Made by a program: the position numbers and the translations under genes
The notes under the pieces: generated by a model
Told to the model about the DNA's origin: nothing
Databases searched by the model: none
Seen by the model: the letters and a program-made list of their open reading frames with translations, nothing else
Shown here: piece after piece, positions 19,676 to 28,624 of the stretch
How positions within the stretch are numbered: position 1 is the stretch's first letter
Layout of the letters: each line of letters starts with the position of its first letter
NCBI RefSeq assembly: GCF_003984625.1
Contig: NZ_RWKH01000001.1
Coordinates: 372,001-436,000 of the forward strand
Direction of reading: 5' to 3'
DNA from: Variovorax sp. DXTD-1
GTDB taxonomy: Bacteria; Pseudomonadota; Gammaproteobacteria; Burkholderiales; Burkholderiaceae_C
DNA: 64,000 nt

Positions 19676-20158
19676 ATGCACAGCGCACCGTCGGTGACCT
19701 ATCCGGTGGGGCGCTCGCGCGGCGCAACCCGGATACTGATTGCGACCTGGGCCCTGGGGGCCTGCTGCGCAGGTCTCTCTTGCTATCTCTTCGATAGTGC
19801 CGGCTGGCGCCAGCTGCTCCTGGTTCTGAGTGTTCTGTTCTCGGGCATTGCGGCTGCGCTCGGGCTGCGAAGCGACGGCGCTGGCGTGTTGCACTTCGAC
19901 GGGCTCCGTTGGAGCCTGACGGGCACCGACCGGGGCCGTGCCGTTCATGCCGCGCAGGCTTCCGTGGCGCTCGATCTTCAATCGCTGCTGCTGGTCCGGC
20001 TGACCGAACCAGGCCGCGCCGCGCGTTGGATATGGACCGAACGGCGCGCCCTCCCTGAGCGCTGGCGCGATCTGCGCCGTGCGGTATATTCGCGCCCCCC
20101 GTCCGCCTCGCCTGCTGGCGAGCCTTGGCGGGCGACCGTGCCGGCCGACGCGCCCTGA
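19676..20158 (+). CDS. YgfX/CptA-like two-helix membrane protein
   Basis: The 160 aa protein has two membrane helices (about 20-38 and 45-62) and a soluble C-terminal part. After the helices, LRSDGAGVLHFDGLRW and the ending with RWIWTERRALPERWRDLRRAVYS follow the YgfX pattern (a short beta-rich domain, then a D-x-L-x-x-x-x-W-R-x-L-R-type tail). YgfX is a partner of SdhE in E. coli and was described as a membrane-bound toxin of the cytoskeleton. Here it lies 13 bp after fabF and 9 bp before rpoE, so co-expression with sigma-E is likely. The family call is by pattern only. Confidence 0.55.
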   Translation: MHSAPSVTYPVGRSRGATRILIATWALGACCAGLSCYLFDSAGWRQLLLVLSVLFSGIAAALGLRSDGAGVLHFDGLRWSLTGTDRGRAVHAAQASVALDLQSLLLVRLTEPGRAARWIWTERRALPERWRDLRRAVYSRPPSASPAGEPWRATVPADAP

Positions 20159-20167
20159 CTCTCCCCG

Positions 20168-20842
20168 ATGACCACTTCTCCGCCGCCAGTGCCACCGGAC
20201 TCCGGCTTGACCGATGTGTCCGTCGAGGCGCCGCGCCCGGGCGAGGTCGATCTCCAACTCGTCCAGCGCACGGTGGCGGGCGACCAGAAGGCGTTCGAGC
20301 TGCTGGTCATCAAATACCAGCGCCGCATCGAGCGCCTGATCGGGCGCATGGTGCGCGATGTCGACCTGGTCGAAGACATTGCGCAGGAAACCTTCATCCG
20401 GGCCTACCGGGCGCTGCACCAGTTCCGCGGCGATGCCCAGTTCTACACCTGGCTTTACCGGATTGCGGTCAACACCGCCAAGAAGGCGCTGGTCGACATG
20501 AAGCGCGACCCGACCATCTCCGAAAGCGCCTTGCGGCCGTCTTCTGACGAAGACGATGAAACTTACCGCCCCGGAAACGAACCAATCAGCGACGAAACCC
20601 CCGAATCGGTGCTGGCGGCAAACGAAATCGCCAGCGTGGTCGAAGCGGCCATGGAAGCGCTGCCCGCCGAGCTGCGGCAGGCGGTCACCCTTCGCGAGAT
20701 CGAGGGCATGAGTTACGAAGAGATTGCCGAGGTCATGGATTGCCCTATCGGCACTGTGCGTTCGCGTATTTTCCGGGCGCGCGAGGCCATTTCGGCCAGG
20801 GTCAAACCGCTGCTGGACAACCAGTCGGGCAAGCGTTGGTAG
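20168..20842 (+). CDS. rpoE: RNA polymerase sigma factor RpoE (sigma-E/AlgU)
   Basis: The 224 aa ECF sigma factor directs the envelope-stress regulon. Region 2 is clear (DLVEDIAQETFIRAYRAL, then FYTWLYRIAVNTAKK), and so is region 4 (LREIEGMSYEEIAEVMDCPIG and VRSRIFRAREAI). The N-terminal ~30 residues and the acidic linker near 120-145 are longer than in E. coli. rseA and rseB follow immediately, which identifies it as the sigma-E of the rpoE-rseAB system. Confidence 0.95.
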   Translation: MTTSPPPVPPDSGLTDVSVEAPRPGEVDLQLVQRTVAGDQKAFELLVIKYQRRIERLIGRMVRDVDLVEDIAQETFIRAYRALHQFRGDAQFYTWLYRIAVNTAKKALVDMKRDPTISESALRPSSDEDDETYRPGNEPISDETPESVLAANEIASVVEAAMEALPAELRQAVTLREIEGMSYEEIAEVMDCPIGTVRSRIFRAREAISARVKPLLDNQSGKRW

Positions 20843-20859
20843 GTAAGCAGGTGAATGAA

Positions 20860-21525
20860 ATGAATCAGACGATGACGGCTCGTGAACAGGTGTCCGCACT
20901 GGCGGACGGTCATTTGCAGGGCGACGACTTCGCGCGGGCCATCGAAGCCGTCTGCGCCGAAGACGATGCGCGCGCTGCCTGGCGTTCCTATCACCTGGTG
21001 GGCGATGTCCTGCGCTCGGGTGCCCATGCGCCTTGCAGCGACGGTACTGCGTTCCTGACCCGGTTCCAGCAGCGCCTAGCGGCCGAGCCCGTGGCTGCAA
21101 CCCCGATCCTGGCGCCGGTAACGGCCACCAAGATGGTCACGCTGCAGCGCAGGGCCGATGCCGCCAACGAGCCGGTGTTCCGCTGGAAGCTGGTGGCCGG
21201 CGCCGCGTCGCTGGTGGCCGTGGCTGCCATCAGCTGGACGTTGGTGGGCAACGGAGCAGGTTTCCCGTCTTCGGGCCCGCAGATCGCCGCCCAGCAGCAA
21301 CCGGCTGCCAATTCGGTGCTGGCGGCTGCAGCGGTCAACGGCCAGTCGCCTGCCGCCACCACGCTGACGCCGACCCGCGTGATGGTCGGTAACGGCAGCC
21401 CGCAGGTCATGCTGCGCGACCCACGGCTCGACCAGTTGCTCGAGGCGCACCAGCAAGCTGGCGGCGCTTCGCAGATGCCTTCGGGCTTCTTGCGCAACGC
21501 GACCTTCGAGGGGCCCACGCGCTGA
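20860..21525 (+). CDS. rseA: Anti-sigma-E factor RseA (MucA)
   Basis: The 221 aa inner-membrane protein should hold RpoE inactive. Its N-terminal domain has the family pattern VSALADGHLQGDDF and WRSYHLVGDVLRSG. One membrane helix lies at about 106-126, with a periplasmic tail rich in Ala/Gln/Pro. The ATG at 20860 is preceded by AGGTGA at 5 nt spacing, which is better than the in-frame GTG at 20851. The periplasmic part would be the target of site-1 and site-2 proteases and of RseB. Confidence 0.88.
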   Translation: MNQTMTAREQVSALADGHLQGDDFARAIEAVCAEDDARAAWRSYHLVGDVLRSGAHAPCSDGTAFLTRFQQRLAAEPVAATPILAPVTATKMVTLQRRADAANEPVFRWKLVAGAASLVAVAAISWTLVGNGAGFPSSGPQIAAQQQPAANSVLAAAAVNGQSPAATTLTPTRVMVGNGSPQVMLRDPRLDQLLEAHQQAGGASQMPSGFLRNATFEGPTR

Positions 21526-21545
21526 TTGCGCGCCTGTCGCTCCCA

Positions 21546-22613
21546 ATGACCGTTCAGATGCCGATCTCCGTACGCGCGTTCGCGCTGGTGTTCACTGCTT
21601 TCTGCCTTGTGCAGGTTGCGACCGCACAGACCCGTTCGGGCCCGGTGAATGCAAAGGGCGCGGCCTCGGCGCAAACCGGTGACGCTCCGCCGGCCATGGG
21701 TGTGGTCGAGTGGCTTCAGCGCATGCACACGGGAGCCCGGCAACGCAACTACGTGGGCACTTTCGTGGTTTCGGCGGCGGGCGGCGATCTTTCGAGCGCG
21801 CGCATCTGGCATGTGCGGGACGGCGACCTGCAGATTGAGCGCATCGAGGCGCTGTCGGGGCCGCCGCGCTCGACTTTCAGGCGCAATCACCACGTCATGA
21901 CCTTCCTGCCCGAGGCAAAGGTCGTGAAGGTCGAAAAGCGCGAAAACCTCGACCTTTTCCCCAATCTGCCCGACAAGCCGGATTCGTCGATCGGCGACTT
22001 CTACGACGTCCGCACCATCGGCAAGGACCGTGTGGCCGGCTTCGACGCCGATGTGGTGCAACTGGTGCCGCATGACAACTTGCGCTTCGGCTACCGCATC
22101 TGGAGCGAGCGCCGCTCCGGGCTCGTCATCAAGCTGCAGACCGTGGACGGCGATTCCCGCGTCGTGGAGCAGTCGGCGTTCTCCGAACTGCAGCTCGACG
22201 CCCCGGTCAAGGCGCAGGCCCTCGCGCAGATGATGACCAATACAAGCGGTTACCGCATCGAGAAGCTCGAGCTCGAGCGCACCAGCGCGCAAGACGAGGG
22301 CTGGGTTCTCAAGACGCCGGTGGCCGGCTTCAAGCCGCGCAGCTTCTATCGGCGCCCGGCCGGCGGCGACAAGACGGGGCAGGACCGCACCGTTCAGTGG
22401 ACCTTCTCCGATGGCCTCGCTTCGGTGTCGCTTTTCATCGAGCGCTACGATGAAAAGCGCGCACCGCGCGACGGCGTGCTGACCATTGGCGCAACCAACG
22501 CCATTCGCCGGCGATTGCCCGAGCCGGCGAGCGACTGGTGGCTCACTGCGGTGGGCGAGGTGCCGCAGCAGACGCTCAATGCATTTGCCCAAAGCCTCGC
22601 GCGCACGCGCTGA
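21546..22613 (+). CDS. rseB: Sigma-E regulatory protein RseB (MucB)
   Basis: The 355 aa periplasmic protein has a signal peptide (about 1-27, ending ATAQT) and the two-domain lipoprotein-carrier-like fold of MucB/RseB. Supporting segments are WLQRMHTGARQRNYVGTFV near residue 55 and the C-terminal GDKTG-to-TFSDGLASVSLFIE region. In the family it binds RseA and shields it from cleavage until it senses mislocalised lipid or LPS. No rseC follows; a serine protease gene takes its place. Confidence 0.9.
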   Translation: MTVQMPISVRAFALVFTAFCLVQVATAQTRSGPVNAKGAASAQTGDAPPAMGVVEWLQRMHTGARQRNYVGTFVVSAAGGDLSSARIWHVRDGDLQIERIEALSGPPRSTFRRNHHVMTFLPEAKVVKVEKRENLDLFPNLPDKPDSSIGDFYDVRTIGKDRVAGFDADVVQLVPHDNLRFGYRIWSERRSGLVIKLQTVDGDSRVVEQSAFSELQLDAPVKAQALAQMMTNTSGYRIEKLELERTSAQDEGWVLKTPVAGFKPRSFYRRPAGGDKTGQDRTVQWTFSDGLASVSLFIERYDEKRAPRDGVLTIGATNAIRRRLPEPASDWWLTAVGEVPQQTLNAFAQSLARTR

Positions 22614-22706
22614 CCCGGCGCGCATGCGCAGGTGGCGCTGAACCAAGTCCGCATCACAGACTCATAGCTCTTCTTTTGGTCGCTCTGTTCTTTTGAAAGA
22701 AAACCG

Positions 22707-24206
22707 ATGATGTTCAAAGTCGAGGGACACAAGCTTCGTTCCTATCTCTTCGCATTCGGCTTGGCCTGTTCGGCCAGCGTGGGTTTCCTGCCGGTAACGT
22801 CGGCCGTCGCCCAGACGCCCCAGACACCGCAAGCGCGCGGCTTGCCCGACTTCGCCGATCTGGTCGAGCAGGTCGGGCCCGCCGTGGTCGGGATCCGCAC
22901 CGTCGAGAAGGTTTCCTCCCGCAGCGGCGGCGGTGGAGAAATGGACGAGGAAATGCAGGAGTTCTTCCGGCGCTTCTTCGGACAGCCGCTGCCCGGCAAT
23001 CCGCGCCCGGGCCCGCGTCCGAACCGGCCGCAGCCCCAGGAAGAAGAGCGTCCACGCGGCGTGGGCTCGGGCTTCATCCTGACCGCGGACGGCTATGTGA
23101 TGACCAATGCCCACGTCATCGAGGATGCGTCCGAAATCCTGGTCACGCTTACCGACAAGCGCGAGTTCAAGGCCAAGCTGATTGGCGCCGACAAGCGCAG
23201 CGACGTCGCCGTGGTCAAGATCGAGGCCACGGGCTTGCCTGTGGTGAAGGTTGGCGACATCTCGAAGCTGCGCGTCGGCGAATGGGTGATGGCCATCGGC
23301 TCACCCTTCGGCCTCGAGAACACCGTCACCGCCGGCATCGTGAGCGCGAAGCAGCGCGACACCGGTGACCTGGTGCCGCTGATCCAGACGGACGTTGCCA
23401 TCAACCCCGGCAATTCGGGCGGGCCGCTCATCAACCTGCGCGGCGAGGTGGTCGGCATCAACAGCCAGATCTATTCGCGCTCCGGCGGCTACATGGGCAT
23501 TTCGTTCTCGATTCCGATCGATGAGGCGATCCGCGTCAGCGACCAGCTGCGCACCACCGGCCGTGTCTCGCGCGGCCTGATCGGGGTGACCATCGGCTCG
23601 GTCTCGAAGGACGTGGCCGAGTCCCTTGGCCTCGGCAAGGCGCGCGGCGCCGTGGTGAGCAGCGTGGTGCCGGGCTCGGCGGCCGACAAGGCCGGTGTGC
23701 GCGAAGGCGACATCATCACCAAGTACGGCGACAAGGTCATCGAAACGCCGAGCGATCTCTCGCGCTCGGTGGCCAGCACCAAGCCAGGCGTGAAGAGCAC
23801 GCTGACTGTGTTCCGCAACGGCAGCTCGCGTGAACTTTCGATCACCGTTGCAGAGGGCGACCCCGAAGCCAAGCCCTCGAGCAAGCGCCAGTCGGACCGC
23901 GAGGAGCCGCAGGCCAAGCCGTCGTCCACCGCCGGAAAGTCGATCGGCCTCGTGGTCAGCGACCTGACGGAGGCGCAGAAGAAGGAACTCAAGGCGCGCG
24001 GCGTGCGTATCGACGCGGCGACCGATGCTGCCGCGCGGGCCGGTCTTCGCGAGGGCGACGTGATTCTTTCGGTCGGCAATATCGAAGTGACCAGCGTCAA
24101 GGAATTCGAATCCGCCCTGGCCAAGGCCGACAAGAACAAGCCGCTCAGCGTGCTGTTCCGGCGGGGCGAGTGGGCGCAATATGCCCTGATCCGACCCGCA
24201 CGCTGA
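22707..24206 (+). CDS. mucD: Periplasmic Do-type serine protease (MucD/DegP family)
   Basis: The 499 aa HtrA protease has a signal peptide (about 1-36), a Pro/Arg-rich loop at 95-118, and a trypsin-like domain with His136 (TNAHVIED), Asp166 (RSDVAVV) and Ser237 (PGNSGGP). Two PDZ domains follow (about 285-375 and 410-495), with a charged Lys/Ser/Glu linker between them. Position directly after rseB is the mucD arrangement of Pseudomonas and many betaproteobacteria. It degrades and refolds misfolded envelope proteins. A strong terminator lies 20 bp after the stop. Confidence 0.93.
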   Translation: MMFKVEGHKLRSYLFAFGLACSASVGFLPVTSAVAQTPQTPQARGLPDFADLVEQVGPAVVGIRTVEKVSSRSGGGGEMDEEMQEFFRRFFGQPLPGNPRPGPRPNRPQPQEEERPRGVGSGFILTADGYVMTNAHVIEDASEILVTLTDKREFKAKLIGADKRSDVAVVKIEATGLPVVKVGDISKLRVGEWVMAIGSPFGLENTVTAGIVSAKQRDTGDLVPLIQTDVAINPGNSGGPLINLRGEVVGINSQIYSRSGGYMGISFSIPIDEAIRVSDQLRTTGRVSRGLIGVTIGSVSKDVAESLGLGKARGAVVSSVVPGSAADKAGVREGDIITKYGDKVIETPSDLSRSVASTKPGVKSTLTVFRNGSSRELSITVAEGDPEAKPSSKRQSDREEPQAKPSSTAGKSIGLVVSDLTEAQKKELKARGVRIDAATDAAARAGLREGDVILSVGNIEVTSVKEFESALAKADKNKPLSVLFRRGEWAQYALIRPAR

Positions 24207-24225
24207 TCTGGCGCTGCCGTCAAGT

Positions 24226-24261
24226 GGCCCCACCCGGCAGTCGGGTTTGGGGCCTTTTTTT
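24226..24261 (+). terminator. Intrinsic terminator after mucD
   Basis: GGCCCCA plus CCCG (24226-24236) pairs with CGGG plus TGGGGCC (ending 24254), with a two-base bulge and a 5 nt loop, followed by seven T (24255-24261). It ends the sigma-E operon. Confidence 0.88.
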
Positions 24262-24428
24262 GAGGTGTTTGCGACGCTCGGTAGCCTGGCTCAAAAATTT
24301 TTTCGGGGCGCGATGAGCCGCTATTTTGTTGGTGTTCACTAACTTGTAAGCGGGCTTAGGACGGTTTTCGGTAGAATAGGAGCCATTGGGCGGTGGGTCC
24401 ATGCATAAGGAAGGTGAATTCCTTCACG

Positions 24429-24560
24429 ATGCGAGATGTCAGACAGCAGTCCACCGCTGCTCCACAGATCGCCCACAAGTTGTTCATCGAGTGCCCCACC
24501 GAACCTGTGGATAAGTTGTTTATATCTTTCATGTTGTGGACCCGCAACGACCCGTTTTGA
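24429..24560 (+). CDS. Possible small ORF (43 aa), unknown
   Basis: ATG at 24429 to TGA at 24558-24560 encodes MRDVRQQSTAAP and onwards to a hydrophobic/aromatic end with LFISFMLWTRNDPF. A GGAAGG purine run lies about 15 nt before the ATG, which is further than ideal; in-frame GTG codons at 24393 and 24414 are alternative starts. About 70% of codons end in G or C, lower than in neighbouring genes. It lies between a -10-like element and a terminator. No family is recognised, and it could be chance. Confidence 0.25.
   Translation: MRDVRQQSTAAPQIAHKLFIECPTEPVDKLFISFMLWTRNDPF
24506..24514 (-). promoter_or_regulatory. Perfect consensus DnaA box
   Basis: The plus strand reads TGTGGATAA, so the minus strand reads TTATCCACA, the consensus high-affinity DnaA box. 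It is a single site in an A/T-richer stretch, not a cluster. It may titrate DnaA or regulate the nearby transcript, or be coincidental. Confidence 0.4.
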
Positions 24561-24641
24561 CCCTGTCCCTGGATGTACGTGCCTCCCTTTTTGCCTACAA
24601 TGAAGTTCCAACTACTGCAGTTGCCATTGCTTGTTGGTTCA

Positions 24642-24672
24642 GGGCGCGTCTCCAGAAGACGCGCCCTTTTTT
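24642..24672 (+). terminator. Intrinsic terminator 56 bp before lepA
   Basis: Perfect 10 bp stem (GGGCGCGTCT at 24642-24651 with AGACGCGCCC at 24657-24666), 5 nt loop, then TTTTTT (24667-24672). Since mucD already has its own terminator at 24226, this second one implies a separate short transcript, or attenuation of lepA. Confidence 0.88.
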
Positions 24673-24727
24673 CTTGCCTGTCGCACTCTGCGCACGAGCC
24701 AATTCAAGTACTTAAGCGTTCCCGTTG

Positions 24728-26539
24728 ATGAATCACATCAGAAATTTTTCGATCATTGCGCACATCGATCACGGCAAGTCGACGCTCGCCGATCGTTTGA
24801 TCCAGCGTTGCGGCGGCCTCGCGGAACGCGAGATGGAAGCGCAGGTGCTCGACTCGATGGACATCGAAAAAGAGCGTGGGATAACCATCAAGGCGCAGAC
24901 CGCTGCGCTGCACTACAAGGCGCTCGATGGACAGGTCTACAACCTCAATCTGATCGACACGCCGGGCCACGTCGACTTCTCTTATGAAGTGAGCCGCTCG
25001 TTGTCTGCATGCGAAGGTGCACTGCTCGTCGTCGACGCATCGCAAGGTGTCGAAGCGCAGACGGTGGCCAACTGCTACACCGCGCTCGACCTCGGTGTGG
25101 AAGTGGTGCCGGTGCTCAACAAGATGGACTTGCCGAACGCGGACCCCGACAACGCGCGCAAGGAAGTCGAAGACGTGATCGGCATCGACGCGACCGATGC
25201 GATTCCGTGTTCCGCCAAGACAGGTCTCGGTATCGAGGAGATCCTCGAAGCCATCGTGCACAAGATGCCGCCGCCGCGCGGCAACCCCGACGGCCCGCTG
25301 CGCGCGATGATCGTCGACAGCTGGTTCGATCCCTACGTCGGCGTGGTCATGCTGGTGCGCGTGGTGGACGGCCGGCTGGTGAAGGGCGAGCGCATCAAGA
25401 TGATGGCGTCGGGCGCGATGTACAACGCAGACAACATCGGCGTGTTCACGCCGGCCAACGAGCCGCGCGCGTCGCTCGAGGCGGGCGAGGTGGGCTACAT
25501 CATCGCGGGCATCAAGGAGCTGCAGGCCGCCAAGGTCGGCGACACCGTGACGCTCATCAAGCCGGGCACCGGCGGCGCTGCCGCCACCGCCACCGAGGCG
25601 CTGCCGGGCTTCAAGGAAATCCAGCCGCAGGTGTTTGCCGGCCTCTACCCGACCGAAGCCAGCGAGTACGACTCGCTGCGCGACGCGCTGGAAAAACTCA
25701 AGCTCAACGATTCGTCGCTGCGTTACGAGCCCGAGGTGAGCCAGGCGCTGGGCTTCGGCTTCCGCTGCGGTTTTCTCGGCCTGCTGCACATGGAAATCGT
25801 GCAGGAGCGGCTCGAGCGCGAGTTCGACCAGGACCTGATCACCACCGCACCGAGCGTGGTGTACCAGGTGGTGCGCAACGACGGTGAAGTCATCATGGTC
25901 GAGAACCCGTCCAAGATGCCCGACGTCGGCAAGATGAGCGAGATTCGCGAGCCGATCGTCACCGTGCACCTCTACATGCCGCAGGAATACGTGGGCGCGG
26001 TGATGACGCTGGCCAACCAGAAGCGCGGCGTGCAGATGAACATGGCCTACCACGGCCGCCAGGTCATGCTGACCTACGAAATGCCGCTGGGCGAAATCGT
26101 GCTCGACTTCTTCGACAAGCTGAAGTCGGTCAGCCGCGGCTACGCCTCCATGGACTACGAGTTCAAGGAGTACCGCGCGTCCGACGTGGTCAAGGTCGAC
26201 ATCCTGCTGAACGGCGAGAAGGTCGACGCGCTGTCCATCATCGTGCACCGCACCCAGTCGCAGTACCGCGGCCGGGCGGTGGTGTCGAAGATGCGCGAGA
26301 TCATTTCGCGCCAGATGTTCGACGTTGCCATCCAGGCGGCCATCGGGGTGAACATCATTGCGCGTGAGACAATCAAGGCGCTGCGCAAGAACGTTCTTGC
26401 CAAGTGCTACGGCGGCGACATCACCCGCAAGAAAAAGCTGCTCGAGAAGCAGAAAGCGGGCAAGAAAAGAATGAAGCAGATCGGCTCCGTCGAGGTCCCG
26501 CAAGAGGCCTTCCTCGCGATTCTGCAAGTCGAAGACTGA
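24728..26539 (+). CDS. lepA: Elongation factor 4 (LepA)
   Basis: The 603 aa translational GTPase acts on stalled or initiating ribosomes. Visible G motifs are AHIDHGKST (G1), the RGITIKAQT switch, DTPGHVDF (G3) and NKMDLP (G4). The C-terminal LepA-specific domain ends with [22 protein letters not shown]. The ATG at 24728 was chosen over the TTG one codon earlier. lepB follows after 8 bp, as in E. coli. Confidence 0.97.
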   Translation: MNHIRNFSIIAHIDHGKSTLADRLIQRCGGLAEREMEAQVLDSMDIEKERGITIKAQTAALHYKALDGQVYNLNLIDTPGHVDFSYEVSRSLSACEGALLVVDASQGVEAQTVANCYTALDLGVEVVPVLNKMDLPNADPDNARKEVEDVIGIDATDAIPCSAKTGLGIEEILEAIVHKMPPPRGNPDGPLRAMIVDSWFDPYVGVVMLVRVVDGRLVKGERIKMMASGAMYNADNIGVFTPANEPRASLEAGEVGYIIAGIKELQAAKVGDTVTLIKPGTGGAAATATEALPGFKEIQPQVFAGLYPTEASEYDSLRDALEKLKLNDSSLRYEPEVSQALGFGFRCGFLGLLHMEIVQERLEREFDQDLITTAPSVVYQVVRNDGEVIMVENPSKMPDVGKMSEIREPIVTVHLYMPQEYVGAVMTLANQKRGVQMNMAYHGRQVMLTYEMPLGEIVLDFFDKLKSVSRGYASMDYEFKEYRASDVVKVDILLNGEKVDALSIIVHRTQSQYRGRAVVSKMREIISRQMFDVAIQAAIGVNIIARETIKALRKNVLAKCYGGDITRKKKLLEKQKAGKKRMKQIGSVEVPQEAFLAILQVED

Positions 26540-26547
26540 TCTCAAAA

Positions 26548-27513
26548 ATGGCATTCATCACTACTCTGGTCCTCGCGGCCTTTACCGGCTACGTCGGTGC
26601 CTGGTACTTTGGTGCCATCGAAGGCAACTTCGCGCTGCTTCTGTTCTGCGCCACCGTGGTTACCGGTCTCTACTGGCTGGCCGAGCGCTTCTACTTCCTG
26701 CCACGCCGCGAACGCGCGGCCGCCGCACTCGAGGCTTCGCTGAGCGAGCGCAACGCCCGCCTGGCCGGCCAAGGCATCACGCAGGTGGATACGGTCGACG
26801 CCAAGGCGAGCGAACGCCTGCTCATGCAGCCGTGGTGGCTCGACTGGACGGCCGGGCTGTTCCCGGTGATCCTGGTGGTGTTCCTGCTGCGCTCGTTCCT
26901 GTACGAGCCATTCAAGATCCCGTCGGGTTCGATGATGCCGACGCTCCTCACCGGCGACCTGATCCTGGTCAACAAATTCACCTACGGCCTGCGGTTGCCG
27001 GTCATCAACACCAAGATCACCGACGGCACGCCGCTGGCGCGCGGCGACGTGGTGGTGTTTCGCTACCCGCCCAAGCCCAGCATGGACTACATCAAGCGCG
27101 TGGTCGGCATTCCGGGCGACGAGGTGGCCTACCTGAACAAGAAGCTCACGATCAACGGACAGCCGGTTTCCAAGAGCCCGATGCCCGATTACCTCGACGG
27201 CGACTCGATGCGCCTGCTCAAGCAGTTCACCGAAGACCTCGGCGGCAAGCAGCACAGGCTGCTCAACGACGACGCCGGCCCGGCTTTCGTGCAAGGTGCC
27301 ACCGACTTTCCCTACCGCGAAAACTGCCGCTATTCGGTCGAAGGCGTGGTCTGCAAGGTGCCCGCCGGCAATTACTTCATGATGGGCGACAACCGCGATA
27401 ATTCGGCGGACTCCCGGTTCTGGGGTTTCGTGCCGGACAAGAACATCGTGGGCAGGGCGTTCTTCGTGTGGATGAACTTCGGCGATCTGGGTCGCATCGG
27501 TCCATTTCAATAA
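26548..27513 (+). CDS. lepB: Signal peptidase I
   Basis: The 321 aa inner-membrane protease removes signal peptides from exported proteins. It has N-terminal membrane helices (about 4-20, 27-45 and 102-116). The catalytic domain has nucleophile Ser128 in IPSGSMMPTL and general base Lys183 in DYIKRVVG, followed by MGDNRDNSADSR. All the catalytic boxes are intact. Confidence 0.96.
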   Translation: MAFITTLVLAAFTGYVGAWYFGAIEGNFALLLFCATVVTGLYWLAERFYFLPRRERAAAALEASLSERNARLAGQGITQVDTVDAKASERLLMQPWWLDWTAGLFPVILVVFLLRSFLYEPFKIPSGSMMPTLLTGDLILVNKFTYGLRLPVINTKITDGTPLARGDVVVFRYPPKPSMDYIKRVVGIPGDEVAYLNKKLTINGQPVSKSPMPDYLDGDSMRLLKQFTEDLGGKQHRLLNDDAGPAFVQGATDFPYRENCRYSVEGVVCKVPAGNYFMMGDNRDNSADSRFWGFVPDKNIVGRAFFVWMNFGDLGRIGPFQ

Positions 27514-27544
27514 GTAATCAGCATTGTTCGAGGGGTAAGAGGGC

Positions 27545-27913
27545 ATGAGAACAAATCGGTCCATCCGCAGCAGGGCCGCGCACCAGCGCGGCATCTCGTT
27601 CATCGGTCTGGTGTTTGTCGCCGTGGTGCTGGGTTGCCTGGGCGTGGTCATCGCGCAGGTCATCCCGACGCTGATCGAGTACCAGGCCATCGACAAGGCC
27701 GCCAACAAAGCCAAGGAAGGCACCACCGTGCCCGAAGTGCGCGCCATCTTCGACCGCGCGCAGGCCATCGACGACTTCAAGTCCGTTTCGGGCAAGGACC
27801 TCGACATCAAGAAGGTCGGCGACAAGGTCGTCGTGTCGTATGCCTACGAGCGGGAAATTCCGCTGTTCGGCCCGGCCTACCTGGTGCTCAAGTACAAAGG
27901 CGAGACCCGCTGA
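27545..27913 (+). CDS. DUF4845 membrane protein
   Basis: The 122 aa protein has an N-terminal basic stretch, then [20 protein letters not shown], a prepilin-like or anchor helix (about 16-38), and a small C-terminal domain of about 80 residues. DUF4845 proteins are commonly found between lepB and rnc in beta- and gammaproteobacteria. Function unknown; the position suggests co-expression with secretion and RNA-processing genes. Confidence 0.85.
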   Translation: MRTNRSIRSRAAHQRGISFIGLVFVAVVLGCLGVVIAQVIPTLIEYQAIDKAANKAKEGTTVPEVRAIFDRAQAIDDFKSVSGKDLDIKKVGDKVVVSYAYEREIPLFGPAYLVLKYKGETR

Positions 27914-27930
27914 ACGCGGCGACACGCAAG

Positions 27931-28617
27931 GTGGACGGCGGCCTCGTAGCGCTGCAGGAGCGCCTCAAGCATTCGTTCTCCGACACGCGGCTGCTTCAGC
28001 TCGCGCTTACGCACCGCAGTTTTTCGGCTGACCACAACGAGCGCCTGGAGTTTCTCGGCGACTCGGTGCTCAACCTCGCCGTTTCGCACCTGCTCTACAC
28101 CCGTTTATCGGCCTTGCCCGAAGGCGATCTGTCGCGCGTGCGTGCCAACCTGGTCAAGCAGGACACGCTGCACCGCCTGGCGCTCGAACTGCAGCTATCG
28201 CCGCTGCTTCGGCTCGGGGAGGGCGAAGCGCGTTCCGGCGGGCCCAACCGGCCTTCGATCCTGGCCGATGCGCTCGAAGCGCTGATCGGTGCGGTCTACC
28301 TCGACGCGGGCTTTGCGGCCGCCGAGGCGCTGGTGCGCCGCCTCTATGAATCCGTGGAGATCAATCCGCGCATGGAAGCGGCCGCCAAGGACCCGAAGAC
28401 CGAATTGCAGGAATGGCTCCAGGGCCACAAAATGAAGTTGCCGGTGTACCGCGTAGCGGCCACGCTCGGCGCCGCGCACAAACAGACTTTCGATGTCGAG
28501 TGCGAGGTGCCGGAGCTGGGCCTGCGCGAACGCGGCATCGGTGGCTCGCGCCGCGCCGGCGAGCAGGCTGCCGCGGCGGCCATGTTGATCCGGCTCAAGG
28601 CACGCGGGGCCGCGTGA
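27931..28617 (+). CDS. rnc: Ribonuclease III
   Basis: The 228 aa enzyme cuts double-stranded RNA, including the 30S rRNA precursor. The signature [13 protein letters not shown] contains the metal-binding acids, with [13 protein letters not shown] as the second catalytic block. A C-terminal dsRNA-binding domain spans about 150-225. The start is uncertain: GTG at 27931 is proposed, but the frame is open upstream and a CTG at 27910 overlapping the DUF4845 stop has a better-placed AAGGCGAG site. Confidence 0.93.
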   Translation: MDGGLVALQERLKHSFSDTRLLQLALTHRSFSADHNERLEFLGDSVLNLAVSHLLYTRLSALPEGDLSRVRANLVKQDTLHRLALELQLSPLLRLGEGEARSGGPNRPSILADALEALIGAVYLDAGFAAAEALVRRLYESVEINPRMEAAAKDPKTELQEWLQGHKMKLPVYRVAATLGAAHKQTFDVECEVPELGLRERGIGGSRRAGEQAAAAAMLIRLKARGAA

Positions 28618-28624
28618 AACCAGA

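Larger units (their letters stand above)
24262..24641 (+). other. 380 bp stretch without an established gene upstream of lepA
   Basis: This stretch is less GC-rich than its surroundings. It holds a -10-like TAGAAT at 24372-24377 with no well-placed -35, a GTGAA/TTCAC hairpin near 24414-24427, a possible 43-codon ORF (24429-24560), a consensus DnaA box (24506-24514), and ends in an intrinsic terminator. Together these would fit a small transcript of about 290 nt, either an sRNA or an mRNA for a small protein. Nothing recognisable from known RNA families was seen. Confidence 0.4.

Noticed and set aside
24506..24514. Replication origin
   Set aside because: There is one consensus DnaA box but no cluster of boxes and no dnaA, dnaN or parAB genes nearby.
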